This document shows positions 14,250-29,000 of a DNA stretch of 64,000 nucleotides, in pieces. The DNA comes from Bathymodiolus brooksi. Taxonomy: Eukaryota; Mollusca; Bivalvia; Mytilida; Modiolidae. The DNA is taken from NCBI GenBank assembly GCA_963680875.1, contig OY804583.1, positions 36,259,331-36,323,330 of the forward strand. Direction: 5' to 3'. A model generated the notes under the pieces. It saw nothing but the letters and a program-made list of their open reading frames with translations. It was not told the origin of the DNA and did no database searches. Position 1 is the first letter of the stretch; each line of letters begins with the position of its first letter. Made by a program: the position numbers and the translations under genes.

Positions 14250-15085
14250 TCAATAAATTTCTGTGATGTATCTAGTACATCGGTATATTTCTGTTATGCA
14301 TCTAGTACATCGGTATATTTCTGTTATATATCGAGTACACCGGTATATCTCTGTTATGTATCGAATACACAGGCATATGTCTGTTTTGTATCGACTACAC
14401 TGGTATATTTCTTTTTTGCATAAAGTACACTGGTATATGTCTGTTATGTATCGAGTACACATGTATATGTCTCTTGTAGAGTACACCGGTATATGTATGC
14501 TATCCTTACACAGGAATATGTCTGTCACGTATAGAATACACCGGTGCATGTCTGCTATATATGGCATACACCGGTATATGTCTATTATGTATCGAGTACA
14601 ACGGTATATATATATGTTATGTATCGAATACACCGGTATATTTCTGTTATGCATAGAGTACACCGGTATATGAACGCTATTTATAAATTATACTAGTATA
14701 TATCTGTTATGCATCGAATCCACATGTATATGTCTGTTATGTATAGATTACACTGGTATATGCCTGTTAGGTATCGAGTACACCGGTATGTATATGCTAT
14801 GTGTCGAATACACCGGTATATGTATGCTATGTATGTTGTGTATAGAGTACATCGGTATATGTCTGTTATGTATAGAGTACATCGGTATATGCCTGTTAGG
14901 TATAGAGTACACCGGTATATGCCTGTAAGGTATAGAGTACACGGTATATGTCTGCTATGTATCAAGTACGCCGGTATATGTCTTATATGTCTAGAGTACC
15001 CCTGTATATACCTGCTATGCATAGAGTACACCGGTATTAGTCTGTTATGTATCGAGTATGCCGGTATATGTCTGATATGTACTGT
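14250..15085. repeat. Diverged right edge of the 30-bp satellite
   Basis: Monomers remain recognisable by length and by the GTATATNTCTGTTATGTAT core. The consensus shifts to GTATCGAGTACACCGGTATATG, with many substitutions, 27-36-bp monomers and a (TA) expansion near 14,607. The last recognisable monomer ends at about 15,085. Substitutions from the main consensus increase towards the edge, as expected where homogenisation by unequal exchange fails at array ends. Confidence 0.88.
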
Positions 15086-15246
15086 ACGGATGATTATTGT
15101 GCACTTGATATGACTTCAATAGAGAGTTTGTACATATCATGTTTTTTATACAATACATTCTTGGTAGATTTTCACAACTAAATTGAGATAAGAATGTACA
15201 AAATATAAGATTGTTAAAACATAGATTGTTGACACAAATGCTAAAA
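15086..15246. other. Unassigned junction
   Basis: AT-rich single-copy-looking sequence between the 30-bp array and the 18-bp minisatellite. No ORF, RNA gene or repeat was recognised in it. Confidence 0.5.
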
Positions 15247-15353
15247 ATAATACAAATGTTCTGAATGAGCAAATGTTCTAAATAATCCAAATGTTCAAAA
15301 TAATACAAATGTTCTGAATAATCCAAATGTTCTAAATGATCCAAATGTCCTAA
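15247..15353. repeat. 18-bp minisatellite, six units
   Basis: Six head-to-tail units resembling ATAATCCAAATGTTCTAA; one is 17 bp. Variants include TACAAATGTTCTGA and TCCAAATGTCCTAA. It lies directly left of a copy of the ATTTCGC dispersed element (from 15,357). The reverse-strand frame with repeated EHLDYLEH-like residues is a product of the 18-bp period and is not taken as a gene. Confidence 0.85.
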
Positions 15354-15356
15354 ATA

Positions 15357-15460
15357 GTTAGATCCCGAACGCCCCTCAATGGGGTTAGTAATTATTATTT
15401 CGCATGTCCAATAGCGACTTGCCTCCAACCTAAAAGCAGAAGGACCATCGCAAAGACAAA
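15357..15460 (+). repeat. ATTTCGC dispersed element, copy A (short form)
   Basis: Roughly 105 bp here align closely with 49,225-49,325. Both run TTAGAT-CCG-ACGCCC-TCAATGGGG, then ATTTCGCATGTCCAATAGCG, then a CAACCT-AGGCAGAAGGAC segment and ATCGCAAAGA. The core TCAATGGGGTTTGCAATTA plus TATTTCGC is shared with copies at 15,6xx, 41,1xx and 44,5xx. No coding capacity is seen. It is probably part of a non-autonomous transposable element; its superfamily is not established. Confidence 0.8.
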
Positions 15461-15552
15461 ACGACTATACAGTTATTGCCTTAAATGGTAAAAAATAACA
15501 AACATATTAAAAAGTGAACGCATCGAGTCAAAAAGAACTAGCCACTGAGGCC
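15461..15552. other. Unassigned spacer
   Basis: Short stretch between two dispersed-element copies. Nothing recognised. Confidence 0.4.
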
Positions 15553-15752
15553 TTGAAAATGTGCTCTGTCAAGGACAAACTTTATTGTTTGCATGTTGGC
15601 ATAAATACCTATTTTGGTTGTTGTCAGTTTCATTGCCCGTCATTGGGGTTTGCAATTAGTATTTCGCAATAGTGATATTCCCCACCCGCCCAACCAAAAA
15701 TAAACACGTGTGAAAATCTGAAATAGCATGATGTGGTGAAGCACATTCAAAA
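15553..15752 (+). repeat. ATTTCGC dispersed element, copy B, left flank of the 41-bp array
   Basis: The start (TTGAAAATGTGCTCTGTCA, then TTATTGTTTGCATG) matches 44,428-44,482. The middle (TTGTTGTCAGTT) matches 41,150. The core (GGGGTTTGCAATTAGTATTT, then CGCAATAGTGA) and the following GTGTGAAAATCTGAAATAG-ATGTGG match 44,570-44,643. Homology stops where the 41-bp array starts. The copy at the other end of the array (41,064 on) begins at an earlier point of the same element, so the array lies between two partial copies that overlap by about 150 bp of element sequence. Confidence 0.72.
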
Positions 15753-15819
15753 AGTTATTACATTGGCTTTATTTACATATAATATTCAACAGGAGTTATT
15801 ACATTGGCTTTATTTATTG

Positions 15820-16015
15820 ATAAAAGTTATTACATTGGCTTTATTTACAGATAAAAGTTATTACATTGGCTTTATTTACAGATAATATTCATCAGTGTTA
15901 TTACATTGGCTTTATTTACAGATAAAAGTTATTACATTGGCTTTATTTACAGATAAAAGTTATTATATTGGCTTTATTTACAGATAAAAGTTATTACATT
16001 GTCTTTATTTACAGA
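15820..16015. repeat. 31-bp short-monomer cluster at the left end of the 41-bp array
   Basis: Monomers here read TTACAGATAAAAGTTATT where the full form has TTACAGATAATATTCAACAG before GAGTTATT, a 10-bp internal deletion giving 31 bp. They are interspersed with a diverged full monomer containing TTCATCAGTG. Similar clusters, usually three or four short monomers ending in a monomer with TTACATGGC (one base lost), recur at about 16,960, 20,995, 24,121, 25,473, 27,451, 30,577, 31,930, 32,924, 34,277, 38,180 and 41,010. They serve as landmarks for the internal duplications. Confidence 0.88.
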
Positions 16016-17299
16016 TAATATTCAACAGGAGTTAATACATTGGCTTTATTTACAGATAATACTCAACAGGAGTTATTACATTGACTTTATTTACAGATAA
16101 TATTCAACAGGAGTTATTACATTGGCTTTATTTACAGATAATATTCAACAGGAGTTATTACATTGGCTTTATTTACAGATAATATTCAACAGGAGTTATT
16201 ACATTGGCTTTATTTACAGATAATATTCAACAGGAGTAATTACATTGGCTTTATTTACAGATAATATTCAACAGTAGTTATTACATTGGCTTTATTTACA
16301 GATAATATTCAACAGGAGTTATTACATTGGCTTTATTCACATATAATATTCAACAGGAGTTATTACATTGGCTTTATTTACAGATAATATTCAACAGGAG
16401 TTATTACATTGGCTTTATTTACAGATAATATTCAACAGGAGTTATTACATTGGCTTTATTTACAGATAATATTCAACAGCAGTTATTACATTGGCTTTAT
16501 TTACAGATAATATTCAACAGGAGTTATTACATTGGCTTTATTTACCGATAATATTCAACAGGAGTTATTACATTGGCTTTATTTACAGATAATATTCAAC
16601 AGGAGTTATTACATTGGATTTATTTACAGATAATATTCAACAGGAGTTATTACATTGGCTTTATTTACAAATAATATTCAACAGGAGTTATTACATTTGC
16701 TTTATTTACAGATAATATTCAACAGGAGTTAATACATTGGCTTTATTTATAGATAATATTCAACAGGAGTTATTACATTGGCTTTATTTACAGATAATAT
16801 TCAACAGGAGTTATTACATTGGCTTTATTTACCGATAATATTCAACAGGAGTTATTACATTGGCTTTATTTACAGATAATATTCAACAGGAGTTATTACA
16901 TTGGCTTTATTTACAGATAATATTCAACAGGAGTTATTACATTGGCTTTATTTACAGATAAAAGTTATTACATTGGCTTTATTTACAGATAAAAGTTATT
17001 ACATGGCTTTATTTACAGATAATATTCAACAGGAGTTATTACATTGGCTTTATTTACAGATAATATTCAACAGGAGTTATTACATTGGCTTTATTTACAG
17101 ATAATATTCAACAGGAGTTATTGCATTGGCTTTATTTACAGATAATATTCAACAGGAGTTATTACATTGGCTTCATTTACAGATAATATTCAACAGGAGT
17201 TATTACATTGGCTTTATTTACAGATAATATTCAACAGGAGTTATTACATTGGCTTTATTTACAGATAATATTCAACAGGAGTTATTACATTGGCTTTAT

Positions 17300-19880
17300 T
17301 TACAAATAATATTCAACAGGAGTTATTACATTTACTTTATTTACAGATAATATTCAACAGGAGTTATTACATTGGCGTTATTTACAGATAATATTCAACA
17401 GGAGTTATTACATTGGCTTTATTTACAGATAATATTCAACAGGAGTTATTACATTGGCTTTATTTACAGATAATATTCAACAGGAGTTATTACATTGGCT
17501 TCATTTACAGATAATATTCAACAGGAGTTATTACATTGGATTTATTTACAGATAATATTCAACAGGAGTTATTACATTGGCTTTATTTACAAATAATATT
17601 CAACAGGAGTTATTACATTTACTTTATTTACAGATAATATTCAACAGGAGTTATTACATTGGCGTTATTTACAGATAATATTCAACAGGAGTTATTACAT
17701 TGGCTTTATTTACAGATAATATTCAACAGGAGTTATTACATTGGCTTTATTTACAGATAATATTCAACAGGAGTTATTACATTGGCTTTATTTACAGATA
17801 ATATTCAACAGGAGTTATTACATTGGCTTTATTTACAGATAATATTCAACAGGAGTTATTACCTTGACTTTATTTACAGATAATATTCAACAGGAGTTAT
17901 TACATTGACTTTATTTACAGATAATATTCAACAGGAGTTATTACATTGGCTTTATTTACAAATAATATTCAACAGGAGTTATTACATTGGCTTTATTTAC
18001 AGATAATATTCAACAGGAGTTATTACATTGGCTTTATTTACAGATAATATTCAACAGGAGTTATTACATTGGCTTTATTTACAGATAATATTCATCAGGA
18101 GTTATTACATTGGCTTTATTCACAAATAATATTCAACAGGAGTTATTACATTGGCTTTATTTACAGATAATATTCAACAGGAGTTATTACATTTACTTTA
18201 TTTACAGATAATATTCAACAAGAGTTATTACATTGGCTTTATTTACAGATAATATTCAACAGGAGTTATTACATTGGCTTTATTCACAAATAATATTCAA
18301 CAGGAGTTATTACATTGGCTTTATTTACAGATAATATTCAACAGGAGTTATTACACTGGCTTTATTTACAGATAATATTCAACAGGAGTTATTACATTGG
18401 CTTTATTTACAGATAATATTCAACAGGAGTTATTACATTGGCTTTATTTACAGATAATATTCAACAGGAGTTATTACATTGGCTTTATTTACAGATAATA
18501 TTCAACAGGAGTTATTACATTGGCTTTATTTACAGATAATATTCAACAGGAGTTATTACATTGGATTTATTTACAGATAATATTCAACAGGAGTTATTAC
18601 ATTGGCTTTATTTACAAATAATATTCAACAGGAGTTATTACATTGGATTTATTTACAGATAATATTCAACAGGAGTTAATACATTGGCTTTATTTACAGA
18701 TAATATTCAACAGGAGTTATTACATTGGCTTTATTTACAGATAATATTCAACAGGAGTTATTACATTGGCTTTATTTACAGATAATATTCAACAGGAGTT
18801 ATTACATTGGCTTTATTTACAAATAATATTCAACAGGAGTTATTACATTTACTTTATTTACAGATAATATTCAACAGGAGTTATTACATTGGCGTTATTT
18901 ACAGATAATATTCAACAGGAGTTATTACATTGGCTTTATTTACAGATAATATTCAACAGGAGTTATTACATTGGCTTTATTTACAGATAATATTCAACAG
19001 GAGTTATTACATTGGCTTCATTTACAGATAATATTCAACAGGAGTTATTACATTGGATTTATTTACAGATAATATTCAACAGGAGTTATTACATTGGCTT
19101 TATTTACAAATAATATTCAACAGGAGTTATTACATTTACTTTATTTACAGATAATATTCAACAGGAGTTATTACATTGGCGTTATTTACAAATAATATTC
19201 AACAGGAGTTATTACATTGGCTTTATTTACAGATAATATTCAACAGGAGTTATTACATTGGCTTTATTTACAGATAATATTCAACAGGAGTTATTACATT
19301 GGCTTTATTTACAGATAATATTCAACAGGAGTTATTACATTGGCTTTATTTACAGATAATATTCAACAGGAGTTATTACCTTGACTTTATTTACAGATAA
19401 TATTCAACAGGAGTTATTACATTGACTTTATTTACAGATAATATTCAACAGGAGTTATTACATTGGCTTTATTTACAAATAATATTCAACAGGAGTTATT
19501 ACATTGGCTTTATTTACAGATAATATTCAACAGGAGTTATTACATTGGCTTTATTTACAGATAATATTCAACAGGAGTTATTACATTGGCTTTATTTACA
19601 GTTAATATTCATCAGGAGTTATTACATTGGCTTTATTCACAAATAATATTCAACAGGAGTTATTACATTGGCTTTATTTACAGATAATATTCAACAGGAG
19701 TTATTACATTTACTTTATTTACAGATAATATTCAACAGGAGTTATTACATTGGCTTTATTTACAGATAATATTCAACAGGAGTTATTACATTGGCTTTAT
19801 TCACAAATAATATTCAACAGGAGTTATTACATTGGCTTTATTTACAGATAATATTCAACAGGAGTTATTACACTGGCTTT
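17300..19880. repeat. Internal tandem duplication of 37 monomers (offset 1,517 bp)
   Basis: Rare variants recur at a constant offset. The CCTTGAC monomer at 17,861 recurs at 19,378, and the TTACACTGGC monomer at 18,354 recurs at 19,871. Both differ by 1,517 bp, exactly 37 x 41. The runs between them (ATTTACTTTATT, GGCGTTATTT, TTCATCAGG, ATTCACAAATAAT) keep the same order. A third TTACACTGGC occurs at 20,527, 16 monomers further on. Confidence 0.82.
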
Positions 19881-20099
19881 ATTTACAGATAACATTCAAC
19901 AGGAGTTATTACATTGGCTTTATTTACAGATAATATTCAACAGGAGTTATTACATTGGCTTTATTTACAGATAATATTCAACAGGAGTTATTACATTGGC
20001 TTTATTTACAGATAATATTCAACAGGAGTTATTACATTGGCTTTATTTACAGATAATATTCAACAGGAGTTATTACATTGGCTTTATTTACAGATAATA

Positions 20100-23000
20100 T
20101 TCAACAGGAGTTATTACATTGGCTTCATTTACAGATAATATTCAACAGGAGTTATTACATTGGCTTTATTTACAGATAATATTCAACAGGAGTTATTACA
20201 TTGGCTTTATTTACAGATAATATTCAACAGGAGTTATTACATTGGCTTTATTTACAGATAATATTCATCAGGAGTTATTACATTGGCTTTATTCACAAAT
20301 AATATTCAACAGGAGTTATTACATTGGCTTTATTTACAGATAATATTCAACAGGAGTTATTACATTTACTTTATTTACAGATAATATTCAACAGGAGTTA
20401 TTACATTGGCTTTATTTACAGATAATATTCAACAGGAGTTATTACATTGGCTTTATTCACAAATAATATTCAACAGGAGTTATTACATTGGCTTTATTTA
20501 CAGATAATATTCAACAGGAGTTATTACACTGGCTTTATTTACAGATAATATTCAACAGGAGTTATTACATTGGCTTTATTTACAGATAATATTCAACAGG
20601 AGTTATTACATTGGCTTTATTTACAGATAATATTCAACAGGAGTTATTACATTGGCTTTATTTACAGATAATATTCAACAGGAGTTATTACATTGGCTTT
20701 ATTTACAGATAATATTCAACAGGAGTTATTACATTGGATTTATTTACAGATAATATTCAACAGGAGTTATTACATTGGCTTTATTTACAAATAATATTCA
20801 ACAGGAGTTATTACATTGGATTTATTTACAGATAATATTCAACAGGAGTTAATACATTGGCTTTATTTACAGATAATATTAAACAGGATTTATTACATTG
20901 GCTTTATTTACAGATAATATTCAACAGGAGTTATTACATTGGCTTTATTTACAGATAATATTCAACAGGAGTTATTACATTGGCTTTATTTACAGATAAA
21001 AGTTATTACATTGGCTTTATTTACAGATAAAAGTTATTACATTGGCTTTATTTACAGATAAAAGTTATTACATGGCTTTATTTACAGATAATATTCAACA
21101 GGAGTTATTACATTGGCTTTATTTACAGATAATATTCAACAGGAGTTATTACATTGGCTTTATTTACAGATAATATTCAACAGGAGTTATTACATTGGCT
21201 TTATTTACAGATAATATTCAACAGGAGTTATTACATTGGCTTCATTTACAGATAATATTCAACAGGAGTTATTACATTGGCTTTATTTACAGATAATATT
21301 CAACAGGAGTTATTACATTGGCTTCATTTACAGATAATATTCAACAGGAGTTATTACATTGGCTTTATTTACAAATAATATTCAACAGGAGTTATTACAT
21401 TTACTTTATTTACAGATAATATTCAACAGGATTTATTACATTGGCGTTATTTACAGATAATATTCAACAGGATTTATTACATTGGCTTTATTTACAGATA
21501 ATATTCAACAGGAGTTATTACATTGGCTTTATTTACAGATAATATTCAACAGGAGTTATTACATTGGCTTCATTTACAGATAATATTCAACAGGAGTTAT
21601 TACATTGGCTTTATTTACAGATAATATTCAACAGGAGTTATTACATTGGCTTTATTTACAAATAATATTCAACAGGAGTTATTACATTTACTTTATTTAC
21701 AGATAATATTCAACAGGAGTTATTACATTGGCGTTATTTACAGATAATATTCAACAGGAGTTATTACATTGGCTTTATTTACAGATAATATTCAACAGGA
21801 GTTATTACATTGGCGTTATTTACAGATAATATTCAACAGGAGTTATTACATTGGCTTTATTTACAGATAATATTCAACAGGAGTTATTACATTGGCTTTA
21901 TTTACAGATAATATTCAACAGGAGTTATTACCTTGACTTTATTTACAGATAATATTCAACAGGAGTTATTACATTGACTTTATTTACAGATAATATTCAA
22001 CAGGAGTTATTACATTGGCTTTATTTACAAATAATATTCAACAGGAGTTATTACATTGGCTTTATTTACAGATAATATTCAACAGGAGTTATTACATTGG
22101 CTTTATTTACAGATAATATTCAACAGGAGTTATTACATTGGCTTTATTTACAGATAATATTCATCAGGAGTTATTACATTGGCTTTATTTACAGATAATA
22201 TTCAACAGGAGTTATTACATTGGCTTTATTTACAGATAATATTCAACAGGAGTTATTACATTTGCTTTATTTACAAATAATATTCAACAGGAGTTATTAC
22301 ATTTACTTTATTTACAGATAATATTCAACAGGAGTTATTACATTTACTTTATTTACAGATAATATTCAACAGGAGTTATTACATTGGCGTTATTTACAGA
22401 TAATATTCAACAGGAGTTATTACATTGGCTTTATTTACAGATAATATTCAACAGGAGTTATTACATTGGCTTTATTTACAGATAATATTCAACAGGAGTT
22501 ATTACATTGGCTTTATTTACAGATAATATTCAACAGGAGTTATTACATTGGCTTTATTTACAGATAATATTCAACAGGAGTTATTACATTGGCTTTATTT
22601 ACAGATAATATTCAACAGGAGTTATTACATTGGCTTTATTTACAGATAATATTCAACAGGAGTTATTACATTGGCTTTATTTACAGATAATATTTAACAG
22701 GAGTTATTACATTGGCTTTATTTACAAATAATATTCAACAGGAGTTATTACATTGGATTTATTTACAGATAATATTCAACAGGAGTTATTACATTGGCGT
22801 TATTTACAGATAATATTCAACAGGAGTTATTACATTGGCTTTATTTACAGATAATATTCAACAGGAGTTATTACATTGGCTTTATTTACAGATAATATTC
22901 AACAGGAGTTATTACATTGGCTTCATTTACAGATAATATTCAACAGGAGTTATTACATTGGCTTTATTTACAGATAATATTCAACAGGAGTTATTACATT

Positions 23001-26000
23001 GGCTTTATTTACAGATAATATTCAACAGGAGTTATTACATTTACTTTATTTACAGATAATATTCAACAGGAGTTATTACATTGGCGTTATTTACAGATAA
23101 TATTCAACAGGAGCTATTACATTGGCTTTATTTACAGATAATATTCAATAGGAGTTATTACCTTGACTTTATTTACAGATAATATTCAACAGGAGTTATT
23201 ACATTGACTTTATTTACAGATAATATTCAACAGGAGTTATTACATTGGCTTTATTTACAAATAATATTCAACAGGAGTTATTACATTGGCTTTATTTACA
23301 GATAATATTCAACAATAGTTATTATATTGGCTTTATTTACAGATAATATTCAACAGGAGTTATTACATTGGCTTTATTTACAGAAAATATTCATCAGGAG
23401 TTATTACATTGGCTTTATTCACAAATAATATTCAACAGGAGTTAATACATTGGCTTTATTTACAGATAATATTCAACAGGAGTTATTACATTTACTTTAT
23501 TTACAGATAATATTCAACAGGAGTTATTACATTGGCTTTATTTACAGATAATATTCAACAGGAGTTATTACATTGGCTTTATTCACAAATAATATTCAAC
23601 AGGAGTTATTACATTGGCTTTATTTACAGATAATATTCAACAGGAGTTATTACATTGGCTTTATTTACAGATAATATTCAACAGGAGTTATTACATTGGC
23701 TTTATTTACAGATAATATTCAACAGGCATTATTACATTGGCTTTATTTACAGATAATATTCAACAGGAGTTATTACATTGGCTTTATTTATAGATAATAT
23801 TCAACAGGAGTTATTACATTGGCTTTATTTACAGATAATATTCAACAGGAGTTATTACATTGGATTTATTTACAGATAATATTCAACAGGAGTTATTACA
23901 TTGGCTTTATTTACAAATAATATTCAACAGAAGTTATTACATTGGCTTTATTTACAGATAATATTCAACAGGAGTTAATACATTGGCTTTATTTACAGAT
24001 AATATTCAACAGGAGTTATTACATTGGCTTTATTTACAGATAATATTCAACAGGAGTTATTACATTGGCTTTATTTACAGATAATATTCAACAGGAGTTA
24101 TTACATTGGCTTTATTTACAGATAAAAGTTATTACGTTGGCTTTATTTACAGATAAAAGTTATTACATTGGCTTTATTTACAGATAAAAGTTATTACATT
24201 GGCTTTATTTACAGATAAAAGTTATTACATGGCTTTATTTACAGATAATATTCAACAGGAGTTATTACATTGGCTTCATTTACAGATAATATTCAACAGG
24301 AGTTATTACATTGGCTTTATTTACAGATAATATTCAACAGGAGTTATTACATTGGCTTTATTTACAGATAATATTCAACAGGAGTTATTACATGGCTTTA
24401 TTTACAAATAATATTCAACAGGAGTTATTACATTTACTTTATTTACAGATAATATTCAACAGGAGTTATTACATTGGCGTTATTTACAGATAATATTCAA
24501 CAGGAGTTATTACATTGGCTTTATTTACAGATAATATTCAACAGGAGTTATTACATTGGCTTTATTTACAGATAATATTCAACAGGAGTTATTACATTGG
24601 CTTCATTTACAGATAATATTCAACAGGAGTTATTACATTGGCTTTATTTACAGATAATATTCAACAGGAGTTATTACATTGGCTTTATTTACAAATAATA
24701 TTCAACAGGAGTTATTATATTTACTTTATTTACAGATAATATTCAACAGGAGTTATTACATTGGCGTTATTTACAGATAATATTCAACAGGAGTTATTAC
24801 ATTGGCTTTATTTACAGATAATATTCAACAGGAGTTATTACATTGGCTTTATTTACAGATAATATTCAACAGGAGTTATTACATTGGCTTTATTTACAGA
24901 TAATATTCAACAGGAGTTATTACATTGGCTTTATTTACAGATAATATTCAACAGGAGTTATTACCTTGACTTTATTTACAGATAATATTCAACAGGAGTT
25001 ATTACATTGACTTTATTTACAGATAATATTCAACAGGAGTTATTACATTGGCTTTATTTACAAATAATATTCAACAGGAGTTATTACATTGGCTTTATTT
25101 ACAGATAATATTCAACAGGAGTTATTACATTGGCTTTATTTACAGATAATATTCAACAGGAGTTATTACATTGGCTTTATTTACAGATAATATTCATCAG
25201 GAGTTATTACATTGGATTTATTTACAGATAATATTCAACAGGAGTTATTACATTGGCTTTATTTACAAATAATATTCAACAGGAGTTATTACATTGGCTT
25301 TATTTACAGATAATATTCAACAGGAGTTAATACATTGGCTTTATTTACAGATAATATTCAACAGGAGTTATTACATTGGCTTTATTTACAGATAATATTC
25401 AACAGGAGTTATTACATTGGCTTTATTTACAGATAATATTCAACAGGAGTTATTACATTGGCTTTATTTACAGATAAAAGTTATTACATTGGCTTTATTT
25501 ACAGATAAAAGTTATTACATTGGCTTTATTTACAGATAAAAGTTATTACATGGCTTTATTTACAGATAATATTCAACAGGAATTATTACATTGGCTTTAT
25601 TTACAGATAATATTCAACAGGAGTTATTACATTGGCTTTATTTACAGATAATATTCAACAGGAGTTATTACATTGGCTTCATTTACAGATAATATTCAAC
25701 AGGAGTTATTACATTGGCTTTATTTACAGATAATATTCAACAGGAGTTATTACATTGGCTTCATTTACAGATAATATTCAACAGGAGTTATTACATTGGC
25801 TTTATTTACAAATAATATTCAACAGGAGTTATTACATTTACTTTATTTACAGATAATATTCAACAGGAGTTATTACATTGGCATTATTTACAGATAATAT
25901 TCAACAGGATTTGTTACATTGGCTTTATTTACAGATAATATTCAACAGGAGTTATTACATTGGCTTTATTTACAGATAATATTCAACAGGAGTTATTACA

Positions 26001-29000
26001 TTGGCTTCATTTACAGATAATATTCAACAGGAGTTATTACATTGGCTTCATTTACAGATAATATTCAACAGGAGTTATTACATTGGCTTTATTTACAAAT
26101 AATATTCAACAGGAGATATTACATTTACTTTATTTACAGATAATATTCAACAGGAGTTATTACATTGGCGTTATTTACAGATAATATTCAACAGGAGTTA
26201 TTACATTGGCTTTATTTACAGATAATATTCAACAGGAGTTATTACATTTGCTTTATTTACAGATAATATTCAACAGGAGTTATTACATTGACTTTATTTA
26301 CAGATAATATTCAACAGGAGTTATTACATTGGCTTTATTTACAGATAATATTCAACAGGAGTTATTACCTTGACTTTATTTACAGATAATATTCAACAGG
26401 AGTTATTACATTGGCTTTATTTACAGATAATATTCAACAGGAGTTATTACATTGGCTTTATTTACAGATAATATTCAACAGGAGTTATTACATTGGCTTT
26501 ATTTACAGATAATATTCAACAGGAGTTATTACATTGGCTTTATTTACAGATAATATTCAACAGGAGTTATTACATTGGCTTCATTTACAGATAATATTCA
26601 ACAGGAGTTATTACATTGGCTTTATTTACAGATAATATTCAACAGGAGTTATTACATTGGCTTTATTTACAGATAATATTCAACAGGAGTTATTACATTG
26701 GCTTTATTTACAGATAATATTCATCAGGAGTTATTACATTGGCTTTATTCACAAATAATATTCAACAGGAGTTATTACATTGGCTTTATTTACAGATAAT
26801 ATTCAACAGGAGTTATTACATTTACTTTATTTACAGATAATATTCAACAGGAGTTATTACATTGGCTTTATTTACTGATAATATTCAACAGGAGTTATTA
26901 CATTGGCTTTATTCACAAATAATATTCAACAGGAGTTATTACATTGGCTTTATTTACAGATAATATTCAACAGGAGTTATTACACTGGCTTTATTTACAG
27001 ATAATATTCAACAGGAGTTATTACATTGGCTTTATTTACAGATAATATTCAACAGGAGTTATTACATTGGCTTTATTTACAGATAATATTCAACAGGAGT
27101 TATTACATTGGCTTTATTTACAGATAATATTCAACAGGAGTTATTACATTGGCTTTATTTACAGATAATATTCAACAGGAGTTATTACATTGGATTTATT
27201 TACAGATAATATTCAACAGGAGTTATTACATTGGCTTTATTTACAAATAATATTCAACAGGAGTTATTACATTGGATTTATTTACAGATAATATTCAACA
27301 GGAGTTAATACATTGGCTTTATTTACAGATAATATTAAACAGGATTTATTACATTGGCTTTATTTACAGATAATATTCAACAGGAGTTATTACATTGGCT
27401 TTATTTACAGATAATATTCAACAGGAGTTATTACATTGGCTTTATTTACAGATAAAAGTTATTACATTGGCTTTATTTACAGATAAAAGTTATTACATTG
27501 GCTTTATTTACAGATAAAAGTTATTACATGGCTTTATTTACAGATAATATTCAACAGGAGTTATTACATTGGCTTTATTTACAGATAATATTCAACAGGA
27601 GTTATTACATTGGCTTTATTTACAGATAATATTCAACAGGAGTTATTACATTGGCTTTATTTACAGATAATATTCAACAGGAGTTATTACATTGGCTTCA
27701 TTTACAGATAATATTCAACAGGAGTTATTACATTGGCTTTATTTACAGATAATATTCAACAGGAGTTATTACATTGGCTTCATTTACAGATAATATTCAA
27801 CAGGAGTTATTACATTGGCTTTATTTACAAATAATATTCAACAGGAGTTATTACATTTACTTTATTTACAGATAATATTCAACAGGATTTATTACATTGG
27901 CGTTATTTACAGATAATATTCAACAGGATTTATTACATTGGCTTTATTTACAGATAATATTCAACAGGAGTTATTACATTGGCTTTATTTACAGATAATA
28001 TTCAACAGGAGTTATTACATTGGCTTCATTTACAGATAATATTCAACAGGAGTTATTACATTGGCTTTATTTACAGATAATATTCAACAGGAGTTATTAC
28101 ATTGGCTTTATTTACAAATAATATTCAACAGGAGTTATTACATTTACTTTATTTACAGATAATATTCAACAGGAGTTATTACATTGGCGTTATTTACAGA
28201 TAATATTCAACAGGAGTTATTACATTGGCTTTATTTACAGATAATATTCAACAGGAGTTATTACATTGGCTTTATTTACAGATAATATTCAACAGGAGTT
28301 ATTACATTGGCTTTATTTACAGATAATATTCAACAGGAGTTATTACATTGGCTTTATTTACAGATAATATTCAACAGGAGTTATTACCTTGACTTTATTT
28401 ACAGATAATATTCAACAGGAGTTATTACATTGACTTTATTTACAGATAATATTCAACAGGAGTTATTACATTGGCTTTATTTACAAATAATATTCAACAG
28501 GAGTTATTACATTGGCTTTATTTACAGATAATATTCAACAGGAGTTATTACATTGGCTTTATTTACAGATAATATTCAACAGGAGTTATTACATTGGCTT
28601 TATTTACAGATAATATTCATCAGGAGTTATTACATTGGCTTTATTTACAGATAATATTCAACAGGAGTTATTACATTGGCTTTATTTACAGATAATATTC
28701 AACAGGAGTTATTACATTTGCTTTATTTACAAATAATATTCAACAGGAGTTATTACATTTACTTTATTTACAGATAATATTCAACAGGAGTTATTACATT
28801 TACTTTATTTACAGATAATATTCAACAGGAGTTATTACATTGGCGTTATTTACAGATAATATTCAACAGGAGTTATTACATTGGCTTTATTTACAGATAA
28901 TATTCAACAGGAGTTATTACATTGGCTTTATTTACAGATAATATTCAACAGGAGTTATTACATTGGCTTTATTTACAGATAATATTCAACAGGAGTTATT

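Larger units (their letters stand above)
1..14250. repeat. 30-bp satellite array, main body
   Basis: Head-to-tail monomers of 30 bp run from the first base, so the array begins outside the window. The core reads TGTATCTAGTACATCGGT followed by ATATTTCTGTTA or ATATTTCTGCTA. Common variants are CGG, CAG or TGG before TATATTT, GTTATTTATC for GTTATGTATC, and ACACGG for ACATCGG. Most indels are whole monomers; a few 29-bp and 28-bp monomers shift frame (near 410, 1,010 and 820). Because 30 is a multiple of three, two forward frames (repeats MYLVHRYISV and CYVSSTSVYF) and one reverse frame (TEIYRCTRYI) stay open for hundreds of codons. The third forward frame is closed by TAG in each consensus unit. 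I read this as noncoding satellite: there is no non-repetitive coding flank, and frame-breaking indels occur. Not recognised as a named satellite. Confidence 0.97.

Noticed and set aside
1..15085. CRISPR-like array
   Set aside because: The repeats are contiguous 30-bp monomers with no spacers, in a eukaryotic context.
15045..15428. Minus-strand 127-codon frame with HLDHLEHLDYSEH repeats
   Set aside because: It spans the 18-bp minisatellite and a dispersed element. The repeats are explained by the 18-bp period.
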